Below are positions 16,601-24,183 of a stretch of DNA of 49,384 bases, in pieces; positions within the stretch are counted from its first letter, which is position 1, and each line of letters starts with the position of its first letter. The notes under the pieces were generated by a model. It searched no databases, was not told the origin of the DNA, and saw only the letters and a list, made by a program, of their open reading frames with translations. The translations under genes were made by a program, and so were the position numbers. Source of the DNA: Desulfurivibrio sp. (GTDB taxonomy: Bacteria > Desulfobacterota > Desulfobulbia > Desulfobulbales > SURF-16); NCBI GenBank assembly GCA_003605035.1, contig QZKJ01000050.1, forward strand, positions 1-49,384, read 5' to 3'.

Positions 16601-18127
16601 GGCACCAGCGGCGGCAACGCCCAGCTGCAGCACGTCATCGGCATGATGACCGCGACCTTTGATCAGGCCATGGGCTTCCCGGGCAGCACCACCTGCGATG
16701 CAGTGGGTGCGGCGGATGGCGTCTGTGATGATGGCAGCGGCCGGACATGTTCAGCCGATGCTGACTGTGGCAGTACCGCCTCGCGGATGGGTATGTACGA
16801 CGGGGTGGCCGGCATCCAGGGCTTTGCCCTGAAAGAGCTGCAGACCGCGGGCACCCTGGGCTGCAACCCGTTTGCCGGTCCGGCCAGCTTCAGCCCGGCT
16901 CCGGACATGAATGGAGACAGCAAAGCAGATCAGACGGTGAACAACTGTCTGCCCAACTATGCAGATCCGGCCGTGGCCGCCGCCATCGATGGCATGATGG
17001 GGGCAGGCAGCGCGGCTCAGTATGCCGGCATGATCAACGGCACCTGTGCCGGCGCCGCTGCGCCGAATCCCGGCGCCTGTACCGGCGGTTTCCGCAATGG
17101 CGGGGCCTGCATGACCAATGATGACTGTGCCGGCGCCATGACCGATATGGCGGAGATCGGCCACAATCCGTTCGGTCTGATGCTGGGCCGCGCCGAGGCC
17201 GTGTCTCACTTCAAGATCGACCTGCAGCAGTCCTACAATGCTGACGGCAGCCCGAAGGTCAAATGGGCGGTCGGCGGCGAGCAGAACCCGAGCAATCCGA
17301 GCCATGTGGCAAGCTGGGATCAGGCCGCCTACTGTTATGATTACATGGGCGGACCCAACCCCATGACTCCGGCAGTGGTGCCTTGCAACTCGGCGGAGGC
17401 CACCCGCATGGACGGCCGGCGGCACATCGCCACCGCCCAGAGCGCCAACCAGTATCTCGGCTACACGGCCCAGACCCTGGCCCTGCTCATGAACCCGGGC
17501 ACCGCCCAGGCTGACAAGACCTACGTGGTTGACGCCAACTTCAGCGGTCTGCCTTCAGCGGACACGGACCTGACGGTGACCTATGACGCCAGCCGGGCCT
17601 CCTGCTACAAGAAGGATCCGGCAACCAGCGTCATTACCCAGATGACCTGCACCTATGACTGGGATACCACCGGCGGCACAGTGGTCGGCGGCAACGGTTC
17701 CAGCCAGGTGGTCGTCCTCTACCCGGCTGCCGGGGCCTACACCGCGGGTCTTACCATGACCATGGCTGACGACCCGGCCACCCTGGGTGACGAGTCAAGC
17801 GTCAGCGACAGCCAGAGCGTCACGGTGAATGCCGTGGTGGTCGAGCCGCCGGTGCCGGTGGTTGATTTTGCCACCAGCGTGGCCGGCAAGGTGGTCACCC
17901 TGACGGCCCCGACCCTGGATCCGGGGGTGGTGCGCGCCTACATCTACTGGGGTGACCGGACACGTACCGTTGTCACCAACGTAGCCAGTCTGGCGGCCGG
18001 CATCAACCATACGTACTCCCGCGGCGGTCGCAGCTACAACATCATCGTCGAGGTCATTGACGTGAAACATGTCAAGACCAGCTTTACCTCAAGCGTTGAT
18101 GCTGATCTCTCTGTCACGCTGCCGTAA
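13622..18127 (+). CDS. Large octahaem cytochrome, probable selenoprotein (in-frame TGA, codon 158)
   Basis: Read through one TGA (14093-14095), the frame encodes about 1501 residues. Start ATG 13622, AAGGAG 7 nt upstream. Signal peptide to about residue 28 (DAFAA-HP). First haem motif CGACH (55-59) is before the TGA; CGVCH (190), CLMCH, CSVCH, CASCH, CDGCH, CVTCH and CVSCH follow, eight in all. The context GMFGKY-TGA-PPSNRQLAAKN is in the same frame on both sides, with no ribosome site before the next possible starts (TTG 14114, ATG 14161). Two Cys-rich repeats ending C-x2-D-x-DC or C-x2-NDDC lie near residues 1034 and 1151. From about residue 1304 come a PKD-like domain (TYDASRASCY) and a YWGD domain ending DLSVTLP. 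The role of Sec158, whether haem ligand or redox centre, is unknown. Otherwise the TGA could be a nonsense mutation or sequence error. Confidence 0.8.
14093..14120 (+). promoter_or_regulatory. Candidate bacterial SECIS element (TGA plus hairpin)
   Basis: TGA (14093-14095) is followed by CCGCC-AGTT-GGCGG (14107-14120): a perfect 5-bp stem with a 4-nt loop. The loop G (14113) lies 17 nt after the TGA and is followed by T, giving the GU that SelB recognises. This agrees with the bSECIS rules I recall (loop 3-14 nt, G in the first two loop positions, 16-37 nt from UGA) and is close to the E. coli fdhF spacing. Confidence 0.7.
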
Positions 18128-18168
18128 TAAGCACATGGGTAACACCAGGTAAAGAGTAAGCAATGACC

Positions 18169-18205
18169 GGGCAGGCGGGGGAAGCTCCGCCTGCTCTTTT
18201 CTTTT
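18169..18205 (+). terminator. Rho-independent terminator after the octahaem gene
   Basis: GGGCAGGCGG and CCGCCTGCTC pair (one G.T) around a GGGAAGCT-type loop, followed by TTTTCTTTT. It lies 42 bp after the stop. Confidence 0.88.
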
Positions 18206-18307
18206 GAGATTTAACTAGCGGGTTTGAGGCGGGGAAAAGCCGCACAGCGCCGCAACCTGTTTGCAACCCGGTACTTAGAACTTAAAAACAATCATAAGGA
18301 GCTTTCC

Positions 18308-19354
18308 ATGAAGCGCAGCAAACACTCTGTTATGGCAATTTTTCTGGGGGCGGTGCTCCTCGCTGCTCCTGTTATGGCAAGTATGTCAGCCCCTGCTCCG
18401 GCAGCCTCCATGTCCAGTGAACAGGCTGCTGGCGTTGGGCTGGAGAAGCAGGAACGGGAAATCAACCGCAGGAAGGCGGCGGAGGCCAGGAAGGAGATTG
18501 TGGCCAGGGTCAATGGCGCCGAGATCACCATGTATGACCTGCTGGGCATGATGAACCGGGTGGCCGGCGCCTTTTACCGGGATGTTCAGGAACCCAGCGA
18601 GGCCTTGACCCGGGAGATCAGGCAGCAGGCCCTTGACCGGCTGATCTTTGAAGAACTGGCGGTGAAAGAGGCTGAAAAGCAGGGCATCAAGCCCAAAGCG
18701 GAAAGGACCAGGGAAGTGATTGCCAGTCTCAGGAGCAGCTATGGCTCGGAGGAGGGATTTGCGGGCTATCTTGCCGACATCGGCCTCACCGAGGAGCAGC
18801 TCAGGGAGCGCATCGACCGGGGCCAGCTGCTGGAAGGCATCACCGGCCGCGAGGTGTACCAGAAGCAGGCCAGTGATCCAGAGGCGGTGGAGAAGCTCTA
18901 CCGGGAGTACAAGGAGGCCGGCAAACTGCGCAAGGCGGAAAATTACCAGATCAAGGAGATTCTGGTCATGGCCGGCCAGGATGAACAGGCGACCAGGGCC
19001 ACTGCGGAAAGACTGCAGACGCAGCTCAGCGGCAACAAGCATGACTTCAGCAAGCTGGTGCTGGACGGCACCTTCATTGTGCGCCGGCTGCAGGTCAATA
19101 AGGACAAGCATCCCGCCATTTTTGCCGCCATGCAGGGCATGGAGATCGGCGAGTTCAGCGGCGTGGTGCAGGATGGCGCTACCTTCCATATTTTTGAGGT
19201 GCTGGCCAGGGACCCGGCCCGCGATCTGACCGAGGAAGAGGCGCGGACCATGCTGGAAGACCGGCTGGCCCCCGCTTTTCAGGAAAAGCGGCGGGCGGAA
19301 TGGATGGGGGACCTGCGCAGGGATGCCAAGGTTGAAATCCTGCTGGATAAATAA
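18308..19354 (+). CDS. Second exported SurA/parvulin-like prolyl isomerase
   Basis: 348 residues from ATG 18308 (AAGGAG 6 nt upstream; earlier in-frame starts are unsupported). Signal peptide MKRSKHSVMAIFLGAVLLAAPVMA, then a short Ala/Ser/Met-rich linker, a charged helix (QEREINRRKAAEARKEI), a SurA-N-like domain starting VARVNGAEITMYDLLGMM and a divergent parvulin-like region (NYQIKEILVMAG to ATFHIFEVL). The canonical GGDLG loop is not visible. The organisation parallels the protein at 3214-4305 (both VxARxNGxEITM; both end in a short Lys/Asp-rich helix). It follows the octahaem gene behind a terminator, so it probably has its own promoter, though none is obvious. Likely periplasmic folding helper for one of the cytochromes. 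Confidence 0.85.
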   Translation: MKRSKHSVMAIFLGAVLLAAPVMASMSAPAPAASMSSEQAAGVGLEKQEREINRRKAAEARKEIVARVNGAEITMYDLLGMMNRVAGAFYRDVQEPSEALTREIRQQALDRLIFEELAVKEAEKQGIKPKAERTREVIASLRSSYGSEEGFAGYLADIGLTEEQLRERIDRGQLLEGITGREVYQKQASDPEAVEKLYREYKEAGKLRKAENYQIKEILVMAGQDEQATRATAERLQTQLSGNKHDFSKLVLDGTFIVRRLQVNKDKHPAIFAAMQGMEIGEFSGVVQDGATFHIFEVLARDPARDLTEEEARTMLEDRLAPAFQEKRRAEWMGDLRRDAKVEILLDK

Positions 19355-19448
19355 CGTTCAAACGTGCAAGCGATCAAGCGATCAAACGATCAAAGGCTGA
19401 AACGATCAAACGTTTAAACGCTGGAACGCTTGAGGAAGGCTGAAACGT
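19353..19448. repeat. Octamer tandem repeat (consensus AACGNTCA) between convergent genes
   Basis: About twelve degenerate 8-nt units (AACGTTCA, AACGTGCA, AGCGATCA, AGCGATCA, AACGATCA, AAGGCTGA, AACGATCA, AACGTTTA and more) run from the stop codon of the prolyl isomerase to the stop of the MORN gene, occupying the whole gap. One 11-nt unit breaks the register near the right end. No separate terminator is visible. Confidence 0.8.
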
Positions 19449-20426
19449 TCACTTGACCATTTCACCGTCAACGAAGAGAACCTTCTTCGTGCTGCCGTTG
19501 GGGAAGGTGAAGACGCCTTCCCCGTGGCGTTTGCCGTCTTTGTAGATTCCTGCGTAGGTGAGGCCGCTGGCATAGGTGAAGATGCCGCGGCCATGGCGTC
19601 TGCCGGAGCGGTATTCTCCAGCATACCGGGCGCCGCTGGCATAGGTGTCAATGCCATAACCATGACGGCTGCAGTTGAGAAAATGGCCGGTGTAAAGCGA
19701 ACCGTCTTCCAGTTCCATGGTCCCCTCGCCGTCAAGGCAGTTGCCTTTGACGCAGGCGCCCTTGCTGTTGTTGGGAAAGGTGATCCGGCCCTGGCCGTTG
19801 ATCACTTTGCCGTTTTTAAACTGGCCGAGATACTGGTGCTTTGCTGGAAAAGTGACCCGCATCTCGCCGTGGAACAGGCCGTTTTTGAATTCACCGCGAT
19901 ATTCGCTGCCGTCAGGCAGGGTAAGGGTGCCTTCCCCGTGGTAGCGGTTGTTTTTGAAATTGCCGGAATAGGTGGTGCCGTCATCAAATTCCATACCGCC
20001 GAATCCTTCGCGGATTTCATTGTTGAATTCGCCGCTGTAACGGGTGCCATCAGGCCAGAGCATGATGCCGCGACCGGTGATGCAGTTGCCCCGTTCGCAT
20101 TCCGCCTCGGTGCCGTCGGCAAAGAGGACGTAGCCGCCGCCGTCATACTGGCCGTATTTGAAGCTGCCTTCATACCTGGAACCGGACGGGGCGACCAGGA
20201 CCCCGCTGCCGCTCGGTTTGCCGGCGATAAAGGATCCCTCATAACGGCTGCCGTCATCGTAGAGCCAGCTTCCCTGGCCGTTCTGGCAATCTCCGGCAGT
20301 GCATCTGCCTGGGATTTTTTTGGCGGACGAGGCTCTGTCGGTTGATTTCTGGTCCGGCTGAAACCAGGTGCAGCCTCCTGTCAGCAGCAGGGTGGCCATC
20401 AGTAGTGTGCGGTTTATTTTTTTCAT
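19449..20426 (-). CDS. MORN-repeat lipoprotein
   Basis: 325 residues from ATG 20426 (MKKINRTLLMATLLL); a GTG at 20462 is in frame. Lipobox LTGGC puts the lipidated Cys near residue 19. Nine or ten MORN repeats follow (YEGSFIAGKPSGSGVLV, YSGEFNNEIREGFGGMEF, YSGNFKNNRYHGEGTLTL, YAGEYRSGRRHGRGIFTY, YAGIYKDGKRHGEGVFTF and others). Three sites carry a variant with a Cys pair: CTAGDC, CERGNC and CVKGNC, each followed by x2-GxG. MORN repeats form elongated beta-sheets that bind lipid or protein. Placed between the B and C cytochrome groups and divergent from the 12-haem gene. No direct functional assignment; an envelope scaffold is a reasonable guess. Confidence 0.85.
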   Translation of the reverse strand: MKKINRTLLMATLLLTGGCTWFQPDQKSTDRASSAKKIPGRCTAGDCQNGQGSWLYDDGSRYEGSFIAGKPSGSGVLVAPSGSRYEGSFKYGQYDGGGYVLFADGTEAECERGNCITGRGIMLWPDGTRYSGEFNNEIREGFGGMEFDDGTTYSGNFKNNRYHGEGTLTLPDGSEYRGEFKNGLFHGEMRVTFPAKHQYLGQFKNGKVINGQGRITFPNNSKGACVKGNCLDGEGTMELEDGSLYTGHFLNCSRHGYGIDTYASGARYAGEYRSGRRHGRGIFTYASGLTYAGIYKDGKRHGEGVFTFPNGSTKKVLFVDGEMVK

Positions 20427-20545
20427 GGTGAAGCGGTAGCGAAAAATGGAGCGGTGAGACACAGTGAGTAACGGCAGTGTCGAGAAAAGAACGATAACAC
20501 TGTGACATAAATATTATTTCGATAACTTGACATCACCACAATTTT

Positions 20546-21439
20546 TTGTCAACAATCAAACTGATGTACTTGCAAAATATAATTAATCTCTTTATCATCT
20601 TCGCCCTGGGCGGCTTGATCTCATTGCCGTTTTACGCCCAGACGCCGGCTCTAGCCCAACAGAGGGGTAGCGTCCATGCCACTGTGGGGGCAGGGGATTG
20701 CGTCAAGTGTCATGAAGGGATTGTGCTCATCCTGCAGCGCAAGGGCCAGGCCCACCAGCAGCTTTGCCTGGATTGCCATCAGGGGCACCCGCCGGCTGAT
20801 ATGGAGGTTGTTCCCGCTTGCGACCGCTGCCATCAGGAGGGAGCGCATGCGGCCCTGCCCGGCTGCCTGCAGTGTCATCCCGACCCCCATCAACCCCTGG
20901 AGATCAGTTACGGGCGGGATCTCAGCGCTCCCTGTCTGAGCTGCCATGCCGAGCAGAGTGAACAGCTGCTTGCCCATCCGAGCATTCACAGCCGACTGGC
21001 CTGCACGGCCTGCCACACCTTTCATGGCCAGATCCAGCCCTGCGGCAACTGTCATCTCCCCCATGCCGATACCATGGGCCGCGACAGCTGCCGGGGCTGC
21101 CACAAGGCGCACATGCCCCTGGTGGTGACCTACGGCGGCGGCATTGCTTCCGAGGAATGCGGCTCCTGTCATCAGGAGGCCTATGCCACCATGGCGGCCA
21201 GCTGGTCAAAGCACCGGAATGTGCCCTGTGTGCAGTGCCATGCCGGCCGGCATGCCGCCATTCCCCGCTGCCAGGATTGTCACGGTGCGATGCCGCACCC
21301 CCGGGAAATCCAGGACCGCTTCAGGCAATGCGGCGACTGCCATGGCGTGGCCCATGAGCTGTGGGCCAGCAAAGCCAGTAAAAATAAATTTGCTGAAAAT
21401 TACGAAGAGCCGCTATGCACCCTGACAGCAAGACAATGA
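20546..21439 (+). CDS. Dodecahaem c-type cytochrome
   Basis: 297 residues if the TTG at 20546 is used, which supplies the Lys expected ahead of the hydrophobic signal segment; ATG 20564 is the alternative. Neither has a clear ribosome site. Signal segment NLFIIFALGGLISLPFYA, cleavage near ALA-QQ. Twelve CXXCH motifs in about 220 residues: CVKCH, CLDCH, CDRCH, CLQCH, CLSCH, CTACH, CGNCH, CRGCH, CGSCH, CVQCH, CQDCH, CGDCH. That density (one haem per about 20 residues) is like NrfB- or MtrA-type haem wires. First gene of the 20.5-26.7 kb operon; its stop overlaps the next start as ATGA. Likely a periplasmic wire. Confidence 0.88.
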   Translation: MSTIKLMYLQNIINLFIIFALGGLISLPFYAQTPALAQQRGSVHATVGAGDCVKCHEGIVLILQRKGQAHQQLCLDCHQGHPPADMEVVPACDRCHQEGAHAALPGCLQCHPDPHQPLEISYGRDLSAPCLSCHAEQSEQLLAHPSIHSRLACTACHTFHGQIQPCGNCHLPHADTMGRDSCRGCHKAHMPLVVTYGGGIASEECGSCHQEAYATMAASWSKHRNVPCVQCHAGRHAAIPRCQDCHGAMPHPREIQDRFRQCGDCHGVAHELWASKASKNKFAENYEEPLCTLTARQ

Positions 21440-22803
21440 AGCCTTTTTCTGCCGGCAGCGCGGCAGCCGGCCGGGGCAGGAGGGCTCTTGCCTTTTTTCT
21501 CCACGTCCTTGCCCTGCTCTCTGTCCTGGGCCTCATGGCGCCCGACTGCCGGGCGGACAACTGTCTGGCCAACGGCTGTCATGGGGAGATCAAGGGCAAG
21601 CCGGTGGTCCATGCCCCGGTTGACGGGGATGACTGCCTCTCCTGCCACCGGCAGGTGAACCAGCAGCACCCCTCTGCCGCGGGGCAGGACTTTGCCGCCG
21701 CGGCGGAGGGCGGCGCGCTCTGTTTTCAGTGTCATGCCCAGGAGGGGTTCAACGGCCGGCGCAAACATGGTCCGTCCGCCTCCGGGGCCTGTACCGTCTG
21801 CCATGACCCGCACGGTTCGGACCAGCAGGGTCTGCTGAAGATGCCGCTGAAGGAACTGTGTCTTGACTGTCACCAGGATTTCGCCGCCAGCATGGAAGAG
21901 GCCGCCTATCTGCATACCGCCATCCGCAAACTGGACTGCGGGGCCTGCCATCTGCCCCACAGCAGCGATCAGCCCAGTCTGCTCAAGGGCGACAGCATCA
22001 ATCTCTGCTTCGGCTGCCATGAGAACATCAAAAACAGATACGACACCTCCCTGGACAAGCATAAGGCCCTGTATGTCCGGCAGCGCTGCGGCAACTGTCA
22101 TTTTGCCCATTATTCCCCCTATCCGGCCCTGCTGGTAAAGCAGGGGGCTGACCTCTGTTTCGACTGCCACGGCCAGGATGAATCGGGCCGCTCCGACGCC
22201 CCCGCCAACATCCGCGCGGAGATAGAAGGCAAGGAGGTGGTGCACGGTCCGGTGGCTGAAGGAGAATGCAGCGCCTGCCACGAGGTGCATGGCAGCAACT
22301 TCGCCATGCTGCTGAGCGGTCCCTTCCCTCGCACCTTTTATGCGCCGTATCAGCCTGATGCATACGATTTCTGCTTTCAGTGTCATGACAAGGAGCTGCT
22401 CACCGCCCAGCCGGTAAATAATCAGACCGGTTTCCGCAACGGCACGGATAATCTCCACTTTCGCCATGTGGCCAGAAAACAGAAGGGCCGCACCTGTCTG
22501 GCCTGCCACAGCGTGCATGCCAGCAATGGCCAGAAGCTGATCAATCCAGAGGGGATCGCCTTCGGCAAGTGGCAGATTCCTATCCGGTTCGCGGCCACCG
22601 AGACGGGCGGCGGCTGCGTGCCCGGCTGCCATCGTTCCCTGGATTATGACCGGCAGACGCCGTTTGATTACACGAAGCCCTCGGCGGCAAAGCAGGCAGC
22701 CGAGACGCCTGCCGCCGGGCAGAACAGCAGCCCGCCGGCGGCTGCCGGTGACAGCGACGCACTTGCTGTCGAGCCACTCGATACGGAGCAGGGAACGCCA
22801 TGA
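21436..22803 (+). CDS. Multihaem cytochrome (11 CXXCH plus CX4CH and CX3CH)
   Basis: 455 residues from ATG 21436, chosen because it makes a 4-nt ATGA overlap with the preceding gene. Signal peptide (ALAFFLHVLALLSVLGLMAPDCRA). It begins with CX4CH (CLANGCH), then CLSCH, CFQCH, CTVCH, CLDCH, CGACH, CFGCH, CGNCH, CFDCH, CSACH, CFQCH, CLACH, and ends with CX3CH (CVPGCH). Pairs such as CTVCHDPHG...LCLDCH are typical doubled-CXXCH units. The C-terminal third (CFQCHDKELL, TGFRNGTDNLHFRHV, FGKWQIPIRF, GGGCVPGCH) is paralogous to the protein at 23455. A Pro/Ala-rich tail of about 50 residues follows the last haem. Its stop overlaps the next gene (ATGA). Confidence 0.88.
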   Translation: MKPFSAGSAAAGRGRRALAFFLHVLALLSVLGLMAPDCRADNCLANGCHGEIKGKPVVHAPVDGDDCLSCHRQVNQQHPSAAGQDFAAAAEGGALCFQCHAQEGFNGRRKHGPSASGACTVCHDPHGSDQQGLLKMPLKELCLDCHQDFAASMEEAAYLHTAIRKLDCGACHLPHSSDQPSLLKGDSINLCFGCHENIKNRYDTSLDKHKALYVRQRCGNCHFAHYSPYPALLVKQGADLCFDCHGQDESGRSDAPANIRAEIEGKEVVHGPVAEGECSACHEVHGSNFAMLLSGPFPRTFYAPYQPDAYDFCFQCHDKELLTAQPVNNQTGFRNGTDNLHFRHVARKQKGRTCLACHSVHASNGQKLINPEGIAFGKWQIPIRFAATETGGGCVPGCHRSLDYDRQTPFDYTKPSAAKQAAETPAAGQNSSPPAAAGDSDALAVEPLDTEQGTP

Positions 22804-23399
22804 AACCGCTGCTGCGCATATTTGCCCTGATCTGCGGATCATCATTGCTGGCGTTGGCCGGCTGCTCCAGCGATCCCCTGGTCAAGCACAAGAGGCTGAC
22901 CAATATCTTTGATGGGGTGCCTGACCTGCCGCCGCTTGAGCAGCTGTGCAAGGATAATATGGGTGACATCTTCAATACCTACTATGAGGAGAGGCTGGCC
23001 GAGGCCGCCGCAGGCTCCATTGAGGAGGAAAAGACCGTGGTGGTCGGCTCAAGCCATCCGCCCTATGCGGAAAAAAACTGCCAGGGCTGCCATGACTTCA
23101 AAAAGAAGAATCTGCTCCTCTATCCGGCGGATCAGCTGTGCGAAACCTGCCATACGGGCTTTGTCAAAGGAAAGTACATCCATGGCCCGGTATCGGTGCG
23201 GGACTGTCTGGCCTGCCATCTGCCGCACAGTTCCAACCACAAGTCGCTGTTGCAGGAGAGCGTCAGCGAGATCTGCTCCAAGTGCCACCAGGAGGAGCGG
23301 CTGGCCTCCCAGATGCATAAACTGGTCATGAAGCACAATATGGAATGCGTCAACTGCCATGATGCCCATGGCGGGGATACCCCCTATTTTCTGAAATAG
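22800..23399 (+). CDS. Pentahaem cytochrome lipoprotein
   Basis: 199 residues, start ATG 22800 overlapping the previous stop by 4 nt. Lipoprotein signal MKPLLRIFALICGSSLLALAGC, lipidated Cys about residue 22. A haem-free segment (about 23-95, SSDPLVKHKRLTNIFDGVPDLPPL onward) precedes five CXXCH motifs: CQGCH, CETCH, CLACH, CSKCH, CVNCH. Anchoring by lipid would hold it to the inner leaflet of the outer membrane or to the inner membrane. In this operon it is the only lipid-anchored cytochrome, so it could tether the soluble multihaem proteins. Membrane side and partner are inference. Confidence 0.88.
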   Translation: MKPLLRIFALICGSSLLALAGCSSDPLVKHKRLTNIFDGVPDLPPLEQLCKDNMGDIFNTYYEERLAEAAAGSIEEEKTVVVGSSHPPYAEKNCQGCHDFKKKNLLLYPADQLCETCHTGFVKGKYIHGPVSVRDCLACHLPHSSNHKSLLQESVSEICSKCHQEERLASQMHKLVMKHNMECVNCHDAHGGDTPYFLK

Positions 23400-23454
23400 A
23401 CCCCTGGCGCTGGGGGAGTAAACACCGGCAATAAGCAAAGTGAATTTTCAGTCC

Positions 23455-24171
23455 ATGCGATCATTATTTTCCACCATTTTCCTGCTGGCGTTTTTTCTGT
23501 GGACCGGTCTGGCCGCGGCCCGGGCAGGCTGCGTCACCAGCCAGTGCCATGCCGGATTTACGGAAAAGAGACCGACCCACCCGGCGGAGGCGGAGTGCTC
23601 CTCCTGCCATCTTGACCCTGAGGACAAACATGCGGGGGGCGGCGGGGAGCCTCCGGCGCTGCATGAGGATATGTGCGTCGCCTGTCATGACACGGTTCTG
23701 GCCCATCGCTACCCGCATTCCCCGGTGACCAGATCGAGCTGCCATCTCTGCCATGACCCCCATGGCGATATGGCCAGGAAACTGCTGCCCGCAGGCTATT
23801 CCGACAAAACGTTCATCAACTACAGCGACGAGGCCTACAGGCTCTGCTTTTCCTGCCACAAGCGGGATCTGCTCATGTTCCCTGACACCTCCTATTCCAC
23901 CGGTTTCCGCCACGGCACGGTCAATCTGCACTATCTCCATGTCAACAAGGCCAACCGGGGCAGGAGCTGCAAACTCTGCCACGAAATGCACGGAGCGGAG
24001 CAGCCGAAAATGATGGCGGCTGCGGTTTCCTTCGGCAACTGGCGGATGCCGGTCAACTTCAGGATAACGGAAAACGGCGGCAGCTGCTCCCCCGGCTGCC
24101 ATGAGACCCGGCAGTATGACCGCCGGGCCACCGCTGCGGCCGGCAGGCCGGCAGGCGGCCAGACGAACTAA
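23455..24171 (+). CDS. Heptahaem cytochrome (5 CXXCH plus CX4CH and CX3CH)
   Basis: 238 residues from ATG 23455; a GTG at 23440 is an in-frame alternative, and neither has a good ribosome site. Signal peptide MRSLFSTIFLLAFFLWTGLAAARA. It starts with CX4CH (CVTSQCH), continues CSSCH, CVACH, CHLCH, CFSCH, CKLCH and ends with CX3CH (CSPGCH). The order and the block CFSCHKRDLL...TGFRHGTVNLHYLHV...FGNWRMPVNFRITENGGSC parallel the 455-residue protein upstream, so the two are duplicates of different length. Its stop is 12 bp before the HAMP gene. Periplasmic; probably part of the same complex. Confidence 0.87.
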   Translation: MRSLFSTIFLLAFFLWTGLAAARAGCVTSQCHAGFTEKRPTHPAEAECSSCHLDPEDKHAGGGGEPPALHEDMCVACHDTVLAHRYPHSPVTRSSCHLCHDPHGDMARKLLPAGYSDKTFINYSDEAYRLCFSCHKRDLLMFPDTSYSTGFRHGTVNLHYLHVNKANRGRSCKLCHEMHGAEQPKMMAAAVSFGNWRMPVNFRITENGGSCSPGCHETRQYDRRATAAAGRPAGGQTN

Positions 24172-24183
24172 AGGTGATGCGTG

